A stretch of 64,000 bases of DNA from Rhodobacter xanthinilyticus. GTDB taxonomy: Bacteria; Pseudomonadota; Alphaproteobacteria; Rhodobacterales; Rhodobacteraceae. Of the stretch, positions 54,232 to 63,221 are shown piece by piece; the stretch's first letter is position 1, and every line of letters begins with the position of its first letter. The DNA is taken from assembly GCF_001856665.1 (NCBI RefSeq), contig NZ_CP017781.1, forward strand, positions 1,397,501 through 1,461,500. The letters are read 5' to 3'. A program made the position numbers and the translations under genes. The notes below the pieces were generated by a model. It saw nothing but the letters and a program-made list of their open reading frames with translations, did no database searches and had not been told where the DNA came from.

Positions 54232-54495
54232 AAAGAGATGTTAGAAGTGTTCCGCTGTAAGGAGAGTGATACGAATGCAGAAGCAATTTTTCATCCGGCT
54301 GATCTGATTGCATTCAGACGCTGCGAGATTGTGTCCTTGTCAACGCCTGGTCAACCCGCGACTGTGGTCTTGGACACGTTTCGAGCCGTTGAGGATCGTC
54401 GAAAAACGGCAAGCGTCGCCGAAAGGCCGCGCGATTTCAAATGCTTGCTTCCTAAGTAGTTGAAAGGAAATGATTCAATGGAATCATGAGGTTGT
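54232..54495. other. Gap between gene B and attR
   Basis: About 260 bases. A 73-codon plus-strand frame (54238-54459) starts close to a ribosome-site-like sequence but has no recognisable feature. No strong terminator for the operon is seen. This is the right-hand prophage end that, joined to the left end, forms attP. Confidence 0.4.
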
Positions 54496-54545
54496 GGCTC
54501 ATAACCTGAAGGTCGTAGGTTCAAATCCTACCCCCGCAACCAAAA
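54496..54545 (+). repeat. attR core, 3' half of tRNA-fMet
   Basis: Perfect 50-bp copy of 2876-2925. It begins at the anticodon stem and lacks the tRNA 5' half, so it is not a functional tRNA. It marks the right end of the prophage; sequence after it should be the original tRNA downstream region. Confidence 0.95.
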
Positions 54546-54567
54546 AATTACGCGTTATCAAACGCTT

Positions 54568-54593
54568 AAACGCCGCCCTCCGGGGCGGCGTTT
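54568..54593 (+). terminator. Displaced rrn operon terminator
   Basis: 11-bp perfect stem (AAACGCCGCCC/GGGCGGCGTTT, four-base loop) 23 bases after attR. Before integration it would have followed tRNA-fMet directly. T-run is short (GCGTTTCC). Confidence 0.65.
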
Positions 54594-54689
54594 GCGTTTC
54601 CAACACACGTGGAAGCACTGTGGAAGCAAGAGGGAAGGAAGTCGTTGGTAATCAAGCGCATGACGAGTGTTCGAGAATCCCAGTGAACT

Positions 54690-55522
54690 AGGGTCAGGAC
54701 CCATTGATTTCCTAGGGATGGCATGATTCACGGTTCGAAAACGAGCGGTGAACATGTCTGATCTGTTTTGGCTGACCGACGCCCAGATGGCGCGTCTTGA
54801 GCCCTTCTTTCCCAAGTCACACGGCAGGCCACGCGTCGATGACCGACGTGTGCTGAGTGGGATTATCTTCATCAATCGCAACGGCTTGCGGTGGCGGGAT
54901 GCCCCCATCGCCTACGGTCCACACAAGACGCTCTACAACCGTTGGAAACGATGGAGCGACAAGGGCATCTTCGCGCGAATGATGGCCGGTCTGGCTGCCG
55001 AGCACAGCGAGACGAAGACCGTGATGATCGACGCGACCTACCTCAGGGCCCACCGAACAGCGACCAGTTTGGGCGTGAAAAAGGGGGGCGTGGACGCCTG
55101 ATCGGTCGGACGAAGGGCGGCATGAACACTAAACTGCACGCTATCTGCGACAGCCAGGGCCGGCCGCTCAACCTCTTCGCCACCGCCGGACAAGTCAGCG
55201 ACTACATCGGCGCGCGAGCGCTGCTCAGCAGCCTGCCGAAGGTCGATTGGCTGCTCGGCGATCGGGGGTATGATGCCGACTGGTTCAGAGAAGCATTGAA
55301 AGACAAGGGGATACGCGCCTGCATCCCTGGCCGTAAGCAGCGCAAGAAGGCGGTGAAATACGACAAGCGCCGCTACAAACGCCGGAACCGGATCGAGATC
55401 ATGTTCGGCAGGCTAAAGGATTGGCGACGCGTTGCGACACGATACGACAGGTGTCCGAAGGTCTTCCTGTCTGCCATCGCCCTCGCAGCAACCGTCATCT
55501 ATTGGTTATGAGTCCTGACCCT
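54690..55522 (+). mobile_element. IS5-family (IS427 group) insertion sequence
   Basis: About 830 bp with terminal inverted repeats GGTCAGGAC (from 54692) and GTCCTGACC (to 55520). CTAG flanks both ends (54688-54691, 55521-55524), consistent with a CTAG/TA target duplication; the palindromic flank leaves the exact edges uncertain by two bases. Length, ends and the frameshifted transposase fit the IS427 group. Confidence 0.88.
54754..55511 (+). CDS. IS5/IS427 transposase (orfA/orfB, -1 frameshift)
   Basis: OrfA (54754-55101; LFWLTDAQMARLEPFFPK, RWRDAPIAYGPHKTLYNRW) and orfB (to 55511; KLHAICDSQGRPLNLFATAG, GDRGYDADWFR, FGRLKDWRRVATRYD) are in different frames. A perfect slippery heptamer G GGG GGC at 55083-55089 permits a -1 slip that joins GVKKGG to RGRLIGRTKG, giving the full DDE transposase (Asp in VMIDATYLRA, Asp in LLGDRGYD, Glu in NRIEIMF). 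Apparently intact. Confidence 0.88.
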
Positions 55523-55524
55523 AG

Positions 55525-55731
55525 GGCAGAGAAAAGCCGGTCGTGATGGCCGAGCTCGGCTATGTCGGCAGCGCCGATTATGTCGAGATGTGGAAGCAAA
55601 GCGTGCGCGTCGAAAAGGCCCAATACCCCGCGCTCGTCGGCGTGGCCTATTTCAACCAGCGCGAAGTCTACCCCTGGCCGGAAAACTTCGGCGCCCCCGA
55701 TTGGCGGATGAAAAACCAGATCCTGAAATGA
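55525..55731 (+). pseudogene. 5'-truncated glycoside-hydrolase remnant
   Basis: A ~60-codon fragment (EKPVVMAELGYVGSADYVEM, then GVAYFNQREVYPWPENFGAP) looks like the C-terminal end of a glycoside hydrolase with catalytic Glu in MAELG. The frame closes within the IS end, so the rest of the gene was lost or moved by IS insertion. Host gene, not prophage. Confidence 0.65.
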
Positions 55732-56140
55732 GCCTCTGGCCCTGCGCGCCCGCGCGCCCCGGCGACCGGCAAGATCCTGCCGCCGGGGCTATGGCGCCGG
55801 GGCTTCGGCCCAAGCCACTGAAAAGACTGCGGGTTTCGGCCCTGCCGTGCGGCGCGCCCCGGCCGCCGCGAGAATGCCATCCTTCTGCCTCGAGAAGGCT
55901 TCTCTTGACGCGTAAACCCTTTATTTGCGAAGCGGGGCGTATGAGAGAACGCAAGCCCCGCGCGCGTGGTGAAAACCGCCGCCGGCCAGGGCGAGGCCCG
56001 CTTTGACTGGCTGCGCCCCGGCACCGCCCCGGCCCCCACCCGCATCGCCCAGATCTCCGCGCCCGGCACCGGTCAGTGGATCTGCTCGCCCTCGGGCTTT
56101 GGCTCGAAATCGCGCTGTTCGCGGCGCTGAGGCGCCGCGC
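55732..56140. other. Host intergenic DNA with a possible 54-aa gene (55966-56130, +)
   Basis: Mostly high-GC sequence without clear genes. From GTG 55966, a short frame ends GTGQWICSPSGFGSKSRCSRR, a Cys-containing tail that looks protein-like and could be the end of a decayed gene. Not confirmed. Confidence 0.35.
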
Positions 56141-56883
56141 TCACTCCGCCGCGAGCCGCGAGGAGCCGAGCGCGCGCAGCACCCGCGCAAATACCTCGCC
56201 CAGCGGCGTCGGCCGCATCTCGTCGGTCACCAGATTGATCTTCGGCCGCGTGCCGTTCCAGTCATAGGGGTTGGCGGCGAACCAGGCGTGGCGCTCGACG
56301 AAGGGCAGCCGCTCCATCATCCGCATCGCCCGCTCGGCAAACTCGGCATTGGCCCCATAGCTTGCGGCCTGCGGGCGGCGCCGGTCGATATAGGCGAATT
56401 CGGTGACCCAGATCGGCCGGCGATAGGCGGCATGAACCGCCCGCAACCAGCGCTCGAACTGCGCGACATCGCCGTCGGTCAAGTAATAATGCACCGCGAT
56501 GAAATCGACCCGCAGCCCGCGCCGCTCGAGCCGCGGCCAGAGCGCAAGCGCCTCCTCCACCGACAGCTTCGAGCCGCCCGCCGCACTGCGCTGATCAGGC
56601 TCGTTGAAGCCCAAAAGCGCCGTGATCGGCAGGTCGGAGACGATCCGCTTGCCCTCCTCGGCGCGGCCATGGATCATCGGCACGAATTCGACCGAGCGCC
56701 CCGGCGCCCCCCGCGCCGGATCTGATCGGGGCGCCAGTTGTAATACCAGCCGATCTCGGGCGTGGTCTCGATCCAGTTGAGCGTTGTTTTCGTAGGGTTT
56801 TCCCAAGCGCCAATCCCCGCCTTGCCGGCGAAGAGCAGGCCGGGGCACAGCAGGAGCCCCGCCAGGACGAGAGTTTTGAACAT
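56141..56883 (-). pseudogene. GH128/Asl1-like glycoside hydrolase, frameshifted
   Basis: Signal peptide (MFKTLVLAGLLLCPGLLFAG) and the first ~45 residues (ETTPEIGWYYNWRPDQIRR) are in one frame. The catalytic region (PITALLGFNEPDQ with acid/base Glu; RPIWVTEFAYID with nucleophile Glu) and C-terminus are in another. The break is at a G-run around 56706-56712. It is either a true pseudogene or a homopolymer sequencing error. When intact it would be a secreted beta-glucanase. Confidence 0.8.
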
Positions 56884-57053
56884 GGCGACCTCACCTCGGT
56901 TTGGCGCAAGGCTCGCACCGAAATCGGGCGAAATCGCAGCGAGACCGCAGCGAAGCCGGGGAGCTTTCGACAAATGCACGCGGGGCCGGCAATCGCGCCG
57001 ATCGACGGTTGACATCCCTCGCCCGGAGGCGCATGCAGGGCCCACGCTTCGGC

Positions 57054-57129
<76 letters not shown>

Positions 57130-57231
57130 TTTCCCCCCCGCATCCCCCTTTGCACGATTTTTGCGCGCAATCTGCGCATTTTTGCCCGCTTCGTGCGGGT
57201 GGGGAAATGAAATCTTGCGCCGTGATTTCAG

Positions 57232-57262
57232 GATGTGAAATGCTTGAGCGGAATTTCACATC
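57232..57262. promoter_or_regulatory. Operator palindrome upstream of the amine-oxidoreductase gene
   Basis: Perfect 10-bp arms GATGTGAAAT and ATTTCACATC separated by 11 bases, ending 14 bases before the gene start. Related TTTCAC/GTGAAA patterns precede the permease gene. The cluster encodes a PuuR-like XRE-cupin regulator (61464), the likely ligand. Confidence 0.6.
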
Positions 57263-57276
57263 TCCCTGAGGCCCCG

Positions 57277-58569
57277 ATGATCCCGCATGAAACGCCCGTC
57301 CTTGCGAATTCGCTCTGGACCGCCACCGCCGCGCCGGCGCCCCGATACCCCGCGCTCGACGGGCGCATCGAAACGCAGGTCGTCATCATCGGCGCCGGCG
57401 TGACCGGGCTGAGCGCCGCGCTGCATCTGGCCGAGCGCGGCGTTTCGGTGGTCGTGCTCGAGGCCGCGACGCCCGGCTGGGGCGCCTCGGGGCGCAACGG
57501 CGGCCAGCTCAACCCGGGTCTCAAACACGATCCCTCCGCCGTGATCGCGCGCTTTGGCGCCGATCTCGGCGGGCGGATGTTGCGCCTCTCGGGCGGCGCG
57601 CCGGGGCTTGCGATGGATCTCGTCGCGCGCCATGCCATCGGCTGCGACGCGGTCGCGCCCGGCTGGATCCAGCCCGCCCATGACGCGGCCTCGCTGCGCG
57701 CGCTCGAGGCGCGCGCGCGCGATTGGGCGGCGCAAGGGGTCGAGCTGTCGCTCCTCAGCCGCGCCGAGGTCGCCGCCAAAATCGGCACCGAGGTCTATAC
57801 CGGCGGGCTTCTCGACCCGCGCGGCGCGAACCTGCATCCGCTCAACTATACCTTGGGCCTGGCGCGCGCCGCCGCCGCCGCCGGCGCGCAGATTTTCGCG
57901 CAAACCCCTGCAAACGCTATGGAAACCACGATGGCGGGAGTGCGGATCAAGACCCCGCGCGGGCTTGTGTCCGCCGCCCGCGCGCTGATCTGCACCAATG
58001 CCGAGAGCGGCCCGCTCGCCCCCGCGCTCGCGCGGTCTCTGGTGCCGGTGCGCTCGGTTCAGGTCGCCACCGCGCCGCTGCCCGAGGCGGTGCGCGCCGC
58101 GATCCTGCCGGGCCGTCAGGCGGCCTCGGATTCGCGCCGCGTGATGGTCTATTACAAGATGGATGGCGCCGGGCGGTTCGTGATCGGCGGGCGGGGCGAT
58201 TATTCCGACGCCACCACCGCCAAGCTGCAAGCCAACCTGCGCCGCGTTGCGCGGCAGATGTTCCCGCAGCTCGGCGATACGCCCTTCGAGCACGCCTGGG
58301 GCGGCCATGTCGCGATGACCGCCGACCATTACCCCCATCTCGCGCCGCTCGGGCCCCGGGTGATGTCGGCCACCGGCTACAACGGCCGCGGCCTCGCGCT
58401 CGGCACCGCGATGGGCCGGGTTCTGGCCGATTGGGCGAGCGGTGTGCCCGAGGCGGGGCTCGATTTCCCGGTCCTGCCGCTGCGCGAGATCCCCTTCCAT
58501 GCCCTGCGCAAACCGGCGGTGCGGGCGGCGGTGGTGCTGTTCCGGCTGCGCGACGCGCTGGGCATTTGA
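57277..58569 (+). CDS. FAD-dependent amine oxidoreductase (PuuB/DAO family)
   Basis: 430 aa from ATG 57277. N-terminal dinucleotide-binding motif VVIIGAGVTGLSAALHLAE near residue 31, GWGASGRNGGQ near 69 (FAD contact typical of gamma-glutamylputrescine oxidases), and a C-terminal GYNGRGLALGT segment. It oxidises amine substrates such as gamma-glutamylputrescine to an aldehyde. The aldehyde dehydrogenase at the cluster end would take the product. Polyamine specificity is inferred from the uptake genes beside it. Confidence 0.88.
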   Translation: MIPHETPVLANSLWTATAAPAPRYPALDGRIETQVVIIGAGVTGLSAALHLAERGVSVVVLEAATPGWGASGRNGGQLNPGLKHDPSAVIARFGADLGGRMLRLSGGAPGLAMDLVARHAIGCDAVAPGWIQPAHDAASLRALEARARDWAAQGVELSLLSRAEVAAKIGTEVYTGGLLDPRGANLHPLNYTLGLARAAAAAGAQIFAQTPANAMETTMAGVRIKTPRGLVSAARALICTNAESGPLAPALARSLVPVRSVQVATAPLPEAVRAAILPGRQAASDSRRVMVYYKMDGAGRFVIGGRGDYSDATTAKLQANLRRVARQMFPQLGDTPFEHAWGGHVAMTADHYPHLAPLGPRVMSATGYNGRGLALGTAMGRVLADWASGVPEAGLDFPVLPLREIPFHALRKPAVRAAVVLFRLRDALGI

Positions 58570-58662
58570 GCAAATTCGTGAAAATCGCTACTTTCGATTC
58601 ATATTATGAAAATGATAGTTGCTATTTCACACATCCTGCGGAAACCTGAGCAAGTTCACGAA
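58567..58662. promoter_or_regulatory. Repeated operator-like sites before the permease gene
   Basis: TGAGCAAATTCGTGAA (58567-58582) and TGAGCAAGTTCACGAA (58647-58662) match at 13 of 16 positions. Between them lies an A/T-rich stretch with ATGAAAAT and CTATTTCACA. The low GC in this otherwise GC-rich cluster marks the transporter promoter and probable regulator sites. Confidence 0.5.
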
Positions 58663-58676
58663 TCCTGAGAGCGCCG

Positions 58677-59546
58677 ATGCCTCCGATCCAGACCCTCGCC
58701 AATGGCCGCCCGTTCCGCGCCGCGCTTTCGGTGCCCGGCGTGGCGGTGACCTTCGGGCTTGTGCTTTTCGCGCTGGGGCTCGTGCTCCTGCTCGCGTTGC
58801 GGCGCAATGACGGCGCTTTCCTGCTCGGCCCGCTCTCGGTCACCAACCTCACCGCGATCGTCACCGACCCGCTTTACGCGCGGGTGATGGGCCGCTCGCT
58901 CTGGATCGCGGGGCTCGTCACGCTCGCGACCGTCGTCACCGCTTACCCGGTGGCGTGGTTTCTGGCCTTCCGCGCCGGGCGCTGGCGCGGGCTGATCCTG
59001 TTTCTGGTCACGCTGCCGTTCTGGACGAGCTACCTGCTGCGGGTCTTCGCCTGGAAGGTGGTGCTGGCCTATAACGGCGTGCTGAACTCGGCGATGACCG
59101 GGCTCGGGCTCTGGGATGCGCCCTCGACGGCCTTCCTGAACAACCCCACCGCGGTGGTGATCACGCTCGCCCATGCCTATGCGCCCTTCGCGATCTTGCC
59201 GATTTTCTTGGCGCTTCAGACGATCCCGCCGAGCCTGCTCGAGGCGGCCTCCGACCTCGGCGCCTCCCGCGCCCAAGCCTTCCGCCGCATCGTCTTGCCG
59301 CTCTCGATGCCCGGCGTGCTGGGCGGCGCGCTGGTCGTCTTCGTGCCGACCTTGGGCGATTACGTCACGCCGGCGATGGTCGGCGGCCCGTCGAGCACGA
59401 TGATCGGCACGCTCATCCAGGCGCAGTTCGGCAAGGCCAACGACTGGCCCTTCGGGGCGGCGCTGGCGGTGGCGACGATGGCGGTGATCTTGCTCGCGGT
59501 GGCGCTGGTGCGGCGCGCCGATAAACGCTGGGGGAGCCGCGCATGA
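58677..59546 (+). CDS. potB: Polyamine ABC transporter permease (PotB-like)
   Basis: 289 aa, about six membrane spans, the first near residues 20-42. The family EAA loop is visible as LEAASDLGASRAQAFRRIVL near residue 196, which docks onto the ATPase. First gene of the transport operon; its stop overlaps the second permease start (ATGA). Confidence 0.9.
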   Translation: MPPIQTLANGRPFRAALSVPGVAVTFGLVLFALGLVLLLALRRNDGAFLLGPLSVTNLTAIVTDPLYARVMGRSLWIAGLVTLATVVTAYPVAWFLAFRAGRWRGLILFLVTLPFWTSYLLRVFAWKVVLAYNGVLNSAMTGLGLWDAPSTAFLNNPTAVVITLAHAYAPFAILPIFLALQTIPPSLLEAASDLGASRAQAFRRIVLPLSMPGVLGGALVVFVPTLGDYVTPAMVGGPSSTMIGTLIQAQFGKANDWPFGAALAVATMAVILLAVALVRRADKRWGSRA

Positions 59547-60322
59547 CCCGTCGGCTGTCGATCCTGCCGCTCTATGTCGGCGCCTATATCGTCTTTCTCT
59601 ACCTGCCGGTGGCGCTTATCCCGTTGTTTTCGTTCAACGATGCGATCCAGGCGGCGTTCCCGCTGAAGGGCGCGACGCTGGGGTGGTATCGCACGCTCCT
59701 TGAGACCCCGGCGATCGCGCAGGCGCTGAAGAACAGCCTGATCATCGCCGCCGCCTCGGCCACGATCACCACGCTCTGCGCCACCACGATCGGCTATCTC
59801 GATGTCTTCGCCCGCGGCCCGGTTGCGCGGCTGGTGGCAGGGCTCGCGCGGCTGCCGATCCTGATCCCGGGCGTGATCGTCGGCATTGCGCTCCTCATCC
59901 TCGTCAATCTCGCCGGCCTCGGGCCCTCGCGGCTGGCGATCGTGGGGGGGCATGTGCTCGTCTGCCTGCCCGCCGCAGTGACGGTGATCCGCGCGCGCCT
60001 CGCCGCGATCCCGCGCTCGATCGCCGAGGCCGCGGCCGATCTCGGCGCCTCCGATTGGGTGGTGCTGCGCCGCGCGATCTTGCCGCTCGCGGCTTCGGCG
60101 ATCGGCTCGGCCTTCACGCTGGCCTTCCTGACCTCGTTTGACGAATTCATCGTCGCCTATTTCCTCGCCGGCACCGAGCCCACCTTGCCGCTCTATATCT
60201 GGAGCCAGCTGCGCTTCCCGAAATCGCTGCCGGTGGTGATGGCGCTCGGCACTCTGATCCTCACCGTCTCGGTGCTGCTGGCGGGGCTCGCCGAGCTCCT
60301 GCGCCGCCGCTCCCGCCTGTGA
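59543..60322 (+). CDS. potC: Polyamine ABC transporter permease (PotC-like)
   Basis: 259 aa, about six membrane spans. N-terminal YLPVALIPLFSFNDA segment typical of PotC/PotI, and EAA loop IAEAAADLGASDWVVLRRAI near 155. Heterodimer partner of the preceding permease. Confidence 0.9.
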   Translation: MTRRLSILPLYVGAYIVFLYLPVALIPLFSFNDAIQAAFPLKGATLGWYRTLLETPAIAQALKNSLIIAAASATITTLCATTIGYLDVFARGPVARLVAGLARLPILIPGVIVGIALLILVNLAGLGPSRLAIVGGHVLVCLPAAVTVIRARLAAIPRSIAEAAADLGASDWVVLRRAILPLAASAIGSAFTLAFLTSFDEFIVAYFLAGTEPTLPLYIWSQLRFPKSLPVVMALGTLILTVSVLLAGLAELLRRRSRL

Positions 60323-60371
60323 CCCCAACGACCCACAAAAAACCACACAAACCCAACACCCGGAGGCCAGA

Positions 60372-61418
60372 ATGACCCGCACGACCCTGCTTCTCACCGC
60401 TGCCGCCTGTGCGCTCGCAGCCGCGCCCGCCCTTGCGGCGGACAAGCTGACCTATTTCACCTGGTCGGGCTATGAGCTCCCCGTCTTCCACGAAAGCTAT
60501 ACCGCCGCGCATCCCGATGCGGTCGATATCTCGGTCTTCGGCGATGACGATGACGCGTTCACCAAGGTCAAGGCGGGCTTCCACCCCGATCTCGCGCATC
60601 CCTGCTACGACAAGATCGCGCGCTGGAACGCCGAGGGCCTGTTGCAGCCGATCGACACCGCAAAGATCGCGAATTGGGAGCATATCTTCCCCGCCTTCCG
60701 CAACCTCCCCGATATTCAGGCGGGCGACGGCAAGGTCTGGATGGTGCCGTGGGATTGGGGCAATACCTCGGTTCTCTACCGCACCGACATGGTCGCCCCC
60801 GATGCCGAGATGAGCTGGAACATGCTTTGGGATCCGCAATATGCCGGGCGGCTCGCGACGATCGACGCGGTGCATGACACCCCCCTCGTCGCGGCCGTTC
60901 TGGCGGGCGTGAACCCGTTCGACATGACGCCTGCCGAGATGGACAAGGTCGCCGAGAAGCTGCGCGAACAGCGCCCGCTGCTGACCACCTACACCACCGA
61001 CATGACCTCGATCGAGCAATCGCTGGCCTCGGGCGAGCTCGTCGCCGCGATGACCTGGAACGCCTCGGCCGTCGCGCTGAAGGGGCAGGGCGTGCCGGTC
61101 GAGTTCATGGACCCGAAGGAAGGCATGCTGACCTGGACCTGCGGCTTTGTGATGCTCAAGGATGCCAAGAACCCCGATCTCGCCTATGAGTTCATCAACA
61201 GCGCGCTCGAGGCGGGCTCGGGCAAGCATCTGATCGAGGCTTACGGCTATGGCGCCTCGACCGACGCCGCCTTTGGCGAGGTCGCGCCCGCCAAGCTCGA
61301 GGAGTTGAAACTGCCCGCCGACCCGCAGAAGATGCTCGAGACCACGATCTTCACCGGGCCGATGAAGCAAAACGACGATCTCGCCAAGATGTTCGAGCGC
61401 GTCAAGGCGGGTGGCTGA
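60372..61418 (+). CDS. potD: Periplasmic polyamine-binding protein (PotD/PotF-like)
   Basis: 348 aa. Signal peptide with cleavage after APALAA near residue 23. Mature start KLTYFTWSGYELP is typical of the PotD family, and the ligand-pocket region includes VPWDWGNTSVLYRTD near 120 and MTWNASAVALKG near 230. Captures polyamine for the permease pair. GGAGG precedes the start. Confidence 0.9.
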   Translation: MTRTTLLLTAAACALAAAPALAADKLTYFTWSGYELPVFHESYTAAHPDAVDISVFGDDDDAFTKVKAGFHPDLAHPCYDKIARWNAEGLLQPIDTAKIANWEHIFPAFRNLPDIQAGDGKVWMVPWDWGNTSVLYRTDMVAPDAEMSWNMLWDPQYAGRLATIDAVHDTPLVAAVLAGVNPFDMTPAEMDKVAEKLREQRPLLTTYTTDMTSIEQSLASGELVAAMTWNASAVALKGQGVPVEFMDPKEGMLTWTCGFVMLKDAKNPDLAYEFINSALEAGSGKHLIEAYGYGASTDAAFGEVAPAKLEELKLPADPQKMLETTIFTGPMKQNDDLAKMFERVKAGG

Positions 61419-61463
61419 GGCCGGCGGGCGGCGCGCCGCGCCGCCCCTTACCAGGACAGGACG

Positions 61464-62141
61464 ATGATGACCGAAGAGCATAGCATGGCCCCCGATCCCG
61501 AAGCCGATCCCGGCCCCGACTCTGGCCCCGACTCTGGCGCCGAACCCGCGCGCAAACCCGCCCCCGAGGGCAATCAGGCCGATGTCGTCGTCGGGCGGCG
61601 GCTGCGCGCGCTGCGCCTCGAGGCGGGGCTGTCGCTGGCCGAGCTCGCCGCTCAGGCCGGGCTCTCGGTCGGCGCGCTCAGCCAGGTCGAGCGCGGTGTC
61701 TCCTCGCTGCGCGTGCGCACGATCTGGCCGCTCGCCGCCGCGCTCGGCATCGAGCCCTCGGTGCTGCTCGATGACAGCGCGGAGGGCAACGATATCTACT
61801 GCGTGCGCGCGGGCCGGCGGCGCGATCTGCCGGTGCGCTCCGAGGGGATCCGCAAACAGCTCCTCTCGCCGCCGGGCGCCACGCTCACCGGCATGACCGT
61901 CGAGGTCGAACCCGGCGGCGGCTCGGCCGAGGCCTATGCCCATCAGGGCCATGAATTCGGCTATGTGATGGCGGGCGAGATCGCGCTGACGATCGACGGC
62001 ACCAGCTATCAACTCCGCGCGGGCGACAGCTTCGCCTTCCGCTCGACGCTGCTCCATGCCTTCCGCAACGACGGCGCGGAGCGCGCGGTGATCCTCTGGG
62101 TGAATTCCACCAAACCCTCGGAGGTGCGCGATGCCGACTGA
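61464..62141 (+). CDS. XRE-cupin transcriptional regulator (PuuR-like)
   Basis: 225 aa. Acidic disordered first ~35 residues, then an XRE helix-turn-helix (LRLEAGLSLAELAAQAGLSV) near residues 48-100, and a C-terminal cupin domain (EPGGGSAEAYAHQGHEFGYV, then LRAGDSFAFRSTLLHAFRN) that senses a small ligand. Matches PuuR of E. coli, which represses putrescine utilisation. Overlaps the ATPase gene by 11 bp; probable binding sites are at 57232 and 58567-58662. Confidence 0.88.
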   Translation: MMTEEHSMAPDPEADPGPDSGPDSGAEPARKPAPEGNQADVVVGRRLRALRLEAGLSLAELAAQAGLSVGALSQVERGVSSLRVRTIWPLAAALGIEPSVLLDDSAEGNDIYCVRAGRRRDLPVRSEGIRKQLLSPPGATLTGMTVEVEPGGGSAEAYAHQGHEFGYVMAGEIALTIDGTSYQLRAGDSFAFRSTLLHAFRNDGAERAVILWVNSTKPSEVRDAD

Positions 62142-63195
62142 CCCGCTCCTGAGCCTGCGCGGCGTGTCGAAGGATTTCGGCGGCGGCGTCTTCGGCCTGC
62201 GCGACATCGATCTCGACATCGCGCGCGGCGAATTCGTCAGCCTCCTTGGCCCCTCGGGCTGCGGCAAGACCACCACGCTGCGGGTGATCGCGGGGTTCGA
62301 GGCGCCGACCGCCGGCCAGGTGCTGCTCGAGGGCCGCGAGATCGGCCATCTGCCGCCGAACCGCCGCCCCGTGAACACCGTCTTTCAGGATTACGCGGTC
62401 TTCCCGCATATGGATGTCGCCGAGAACGTGGCCTTCGGGCTCTCGGTGCGCGGCACCGCGCGCGGCGAGATCAGCCGCCGCGTCGCGCAGGCGCTCGAGC
62501 TCGTGGGCCTGGCCGACAAGGCCAAGCGCCCCGTCGCCGCGCTCTCGGGCGGCCAGCGCCAGCGCGTCGCGCTCGCCCGCGCGATCATCTGCGAGCCGCA
62601 GGTGCTGCTCCTCGATGAGCCGCTCTCGGCGCTCGATGCGAGCCTGCGCGAGCAGATGCAGGTCGAGCTCAAGGCGCTCCAGCACCGGCTCGGCACCACC
62701 TTCGTGATGGTCACCCATGACCAGACCGAGGCGCTCTCGATCTCCGACCGGATCGCGGTGATGAGCGGCGGGCAGATCGAGCAGATCGCCACCCCCGCCG
62801 AGCTCTACGACCGCCCCGCGACCCGCTTCGTCGCGGGCTTCATCGGCACGATGAACCTGCTGGGCGGGCGCGCGACGGGCGACGGGCGGGTCGCGGGCGG
62901 CGGGCTGACGCTGCCGGTCGAGGGGGCAGGGGCCTTGCCCGCGGGCGCGCCCGTCACGCTCGGGCTGCGCCCCGAGGATCTCATCCTCGTGCCCCCGGGC
63001 CCCGAGACCGCGGCGCTGACCGTCACCACCACCGTCTTCCACGGCCGCAGCCTGCGGGTCGTCGGCCATCTGGCCGATGGCGCCGAGGTGGTGCTCGATA
63101 TCCCCCGCGCCGCGGCGCAAAGCCTGCCCGCCGATGGCGCGCAGGCCGCCCTTGCGCTGCGCCCCGGCGCCGGCGCGATCCTGCTTCCGGCCTAA
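62131..63195 (+). CDS. potA: Polyamine ABC transporter ATPase (PotA-like)
   Basis: 354 aa. Walker A LLGPSGCGKTTTLR near residue 45, signature LSGGQRQRVALARAI near 140, Walker B VLLLDEPLSALDASL near 158, switch His in VMVTHDQTEAL near 195, and a C-terminal TOBE domain (VTLGLRPEDLILV). Drives import through the two permeases. Confidence 0.92.
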   Translation: MPTDPLLSLRGVSKDFGGGVFGLRDIDLDIARGEFVSLLGPSGCGKTTTLRVIAGFEAPTAGQVLLEGREIGHLPPNRRPVNTVFQDYAVFPHMDVAENVAFGLSVRGTARGEISRRVAQALELVGLADKAKRPVAALSGGQRQRVALARAIICEPQVLLLDEPLSALDASLREQMQVELKALQHRLGTTFVMVTHDQTEALSISDRIAVMSGGQIEQIATPAELYDRPATRFVAGFIGTMNLLGGRATGDGRVAGGGLTLPVEGAGALPAGAPVTLGLRPEDLILVPPGPETAALTVTTTVFHGRSLRVVGHLADGAEVVLDIPRAAAQSLPADGAQAALALRPGAGAILLPA

Positions 63196-63221
63196 AGCCG
63201 CCCGTTTTCGAGGAGATGTCC

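Noticed and set aside
60261-62378. 705-codon minus-strand frame
   Set aside because: Antisense to binding protein, regulator and ATPase genes; composition is that of a shadow frame.
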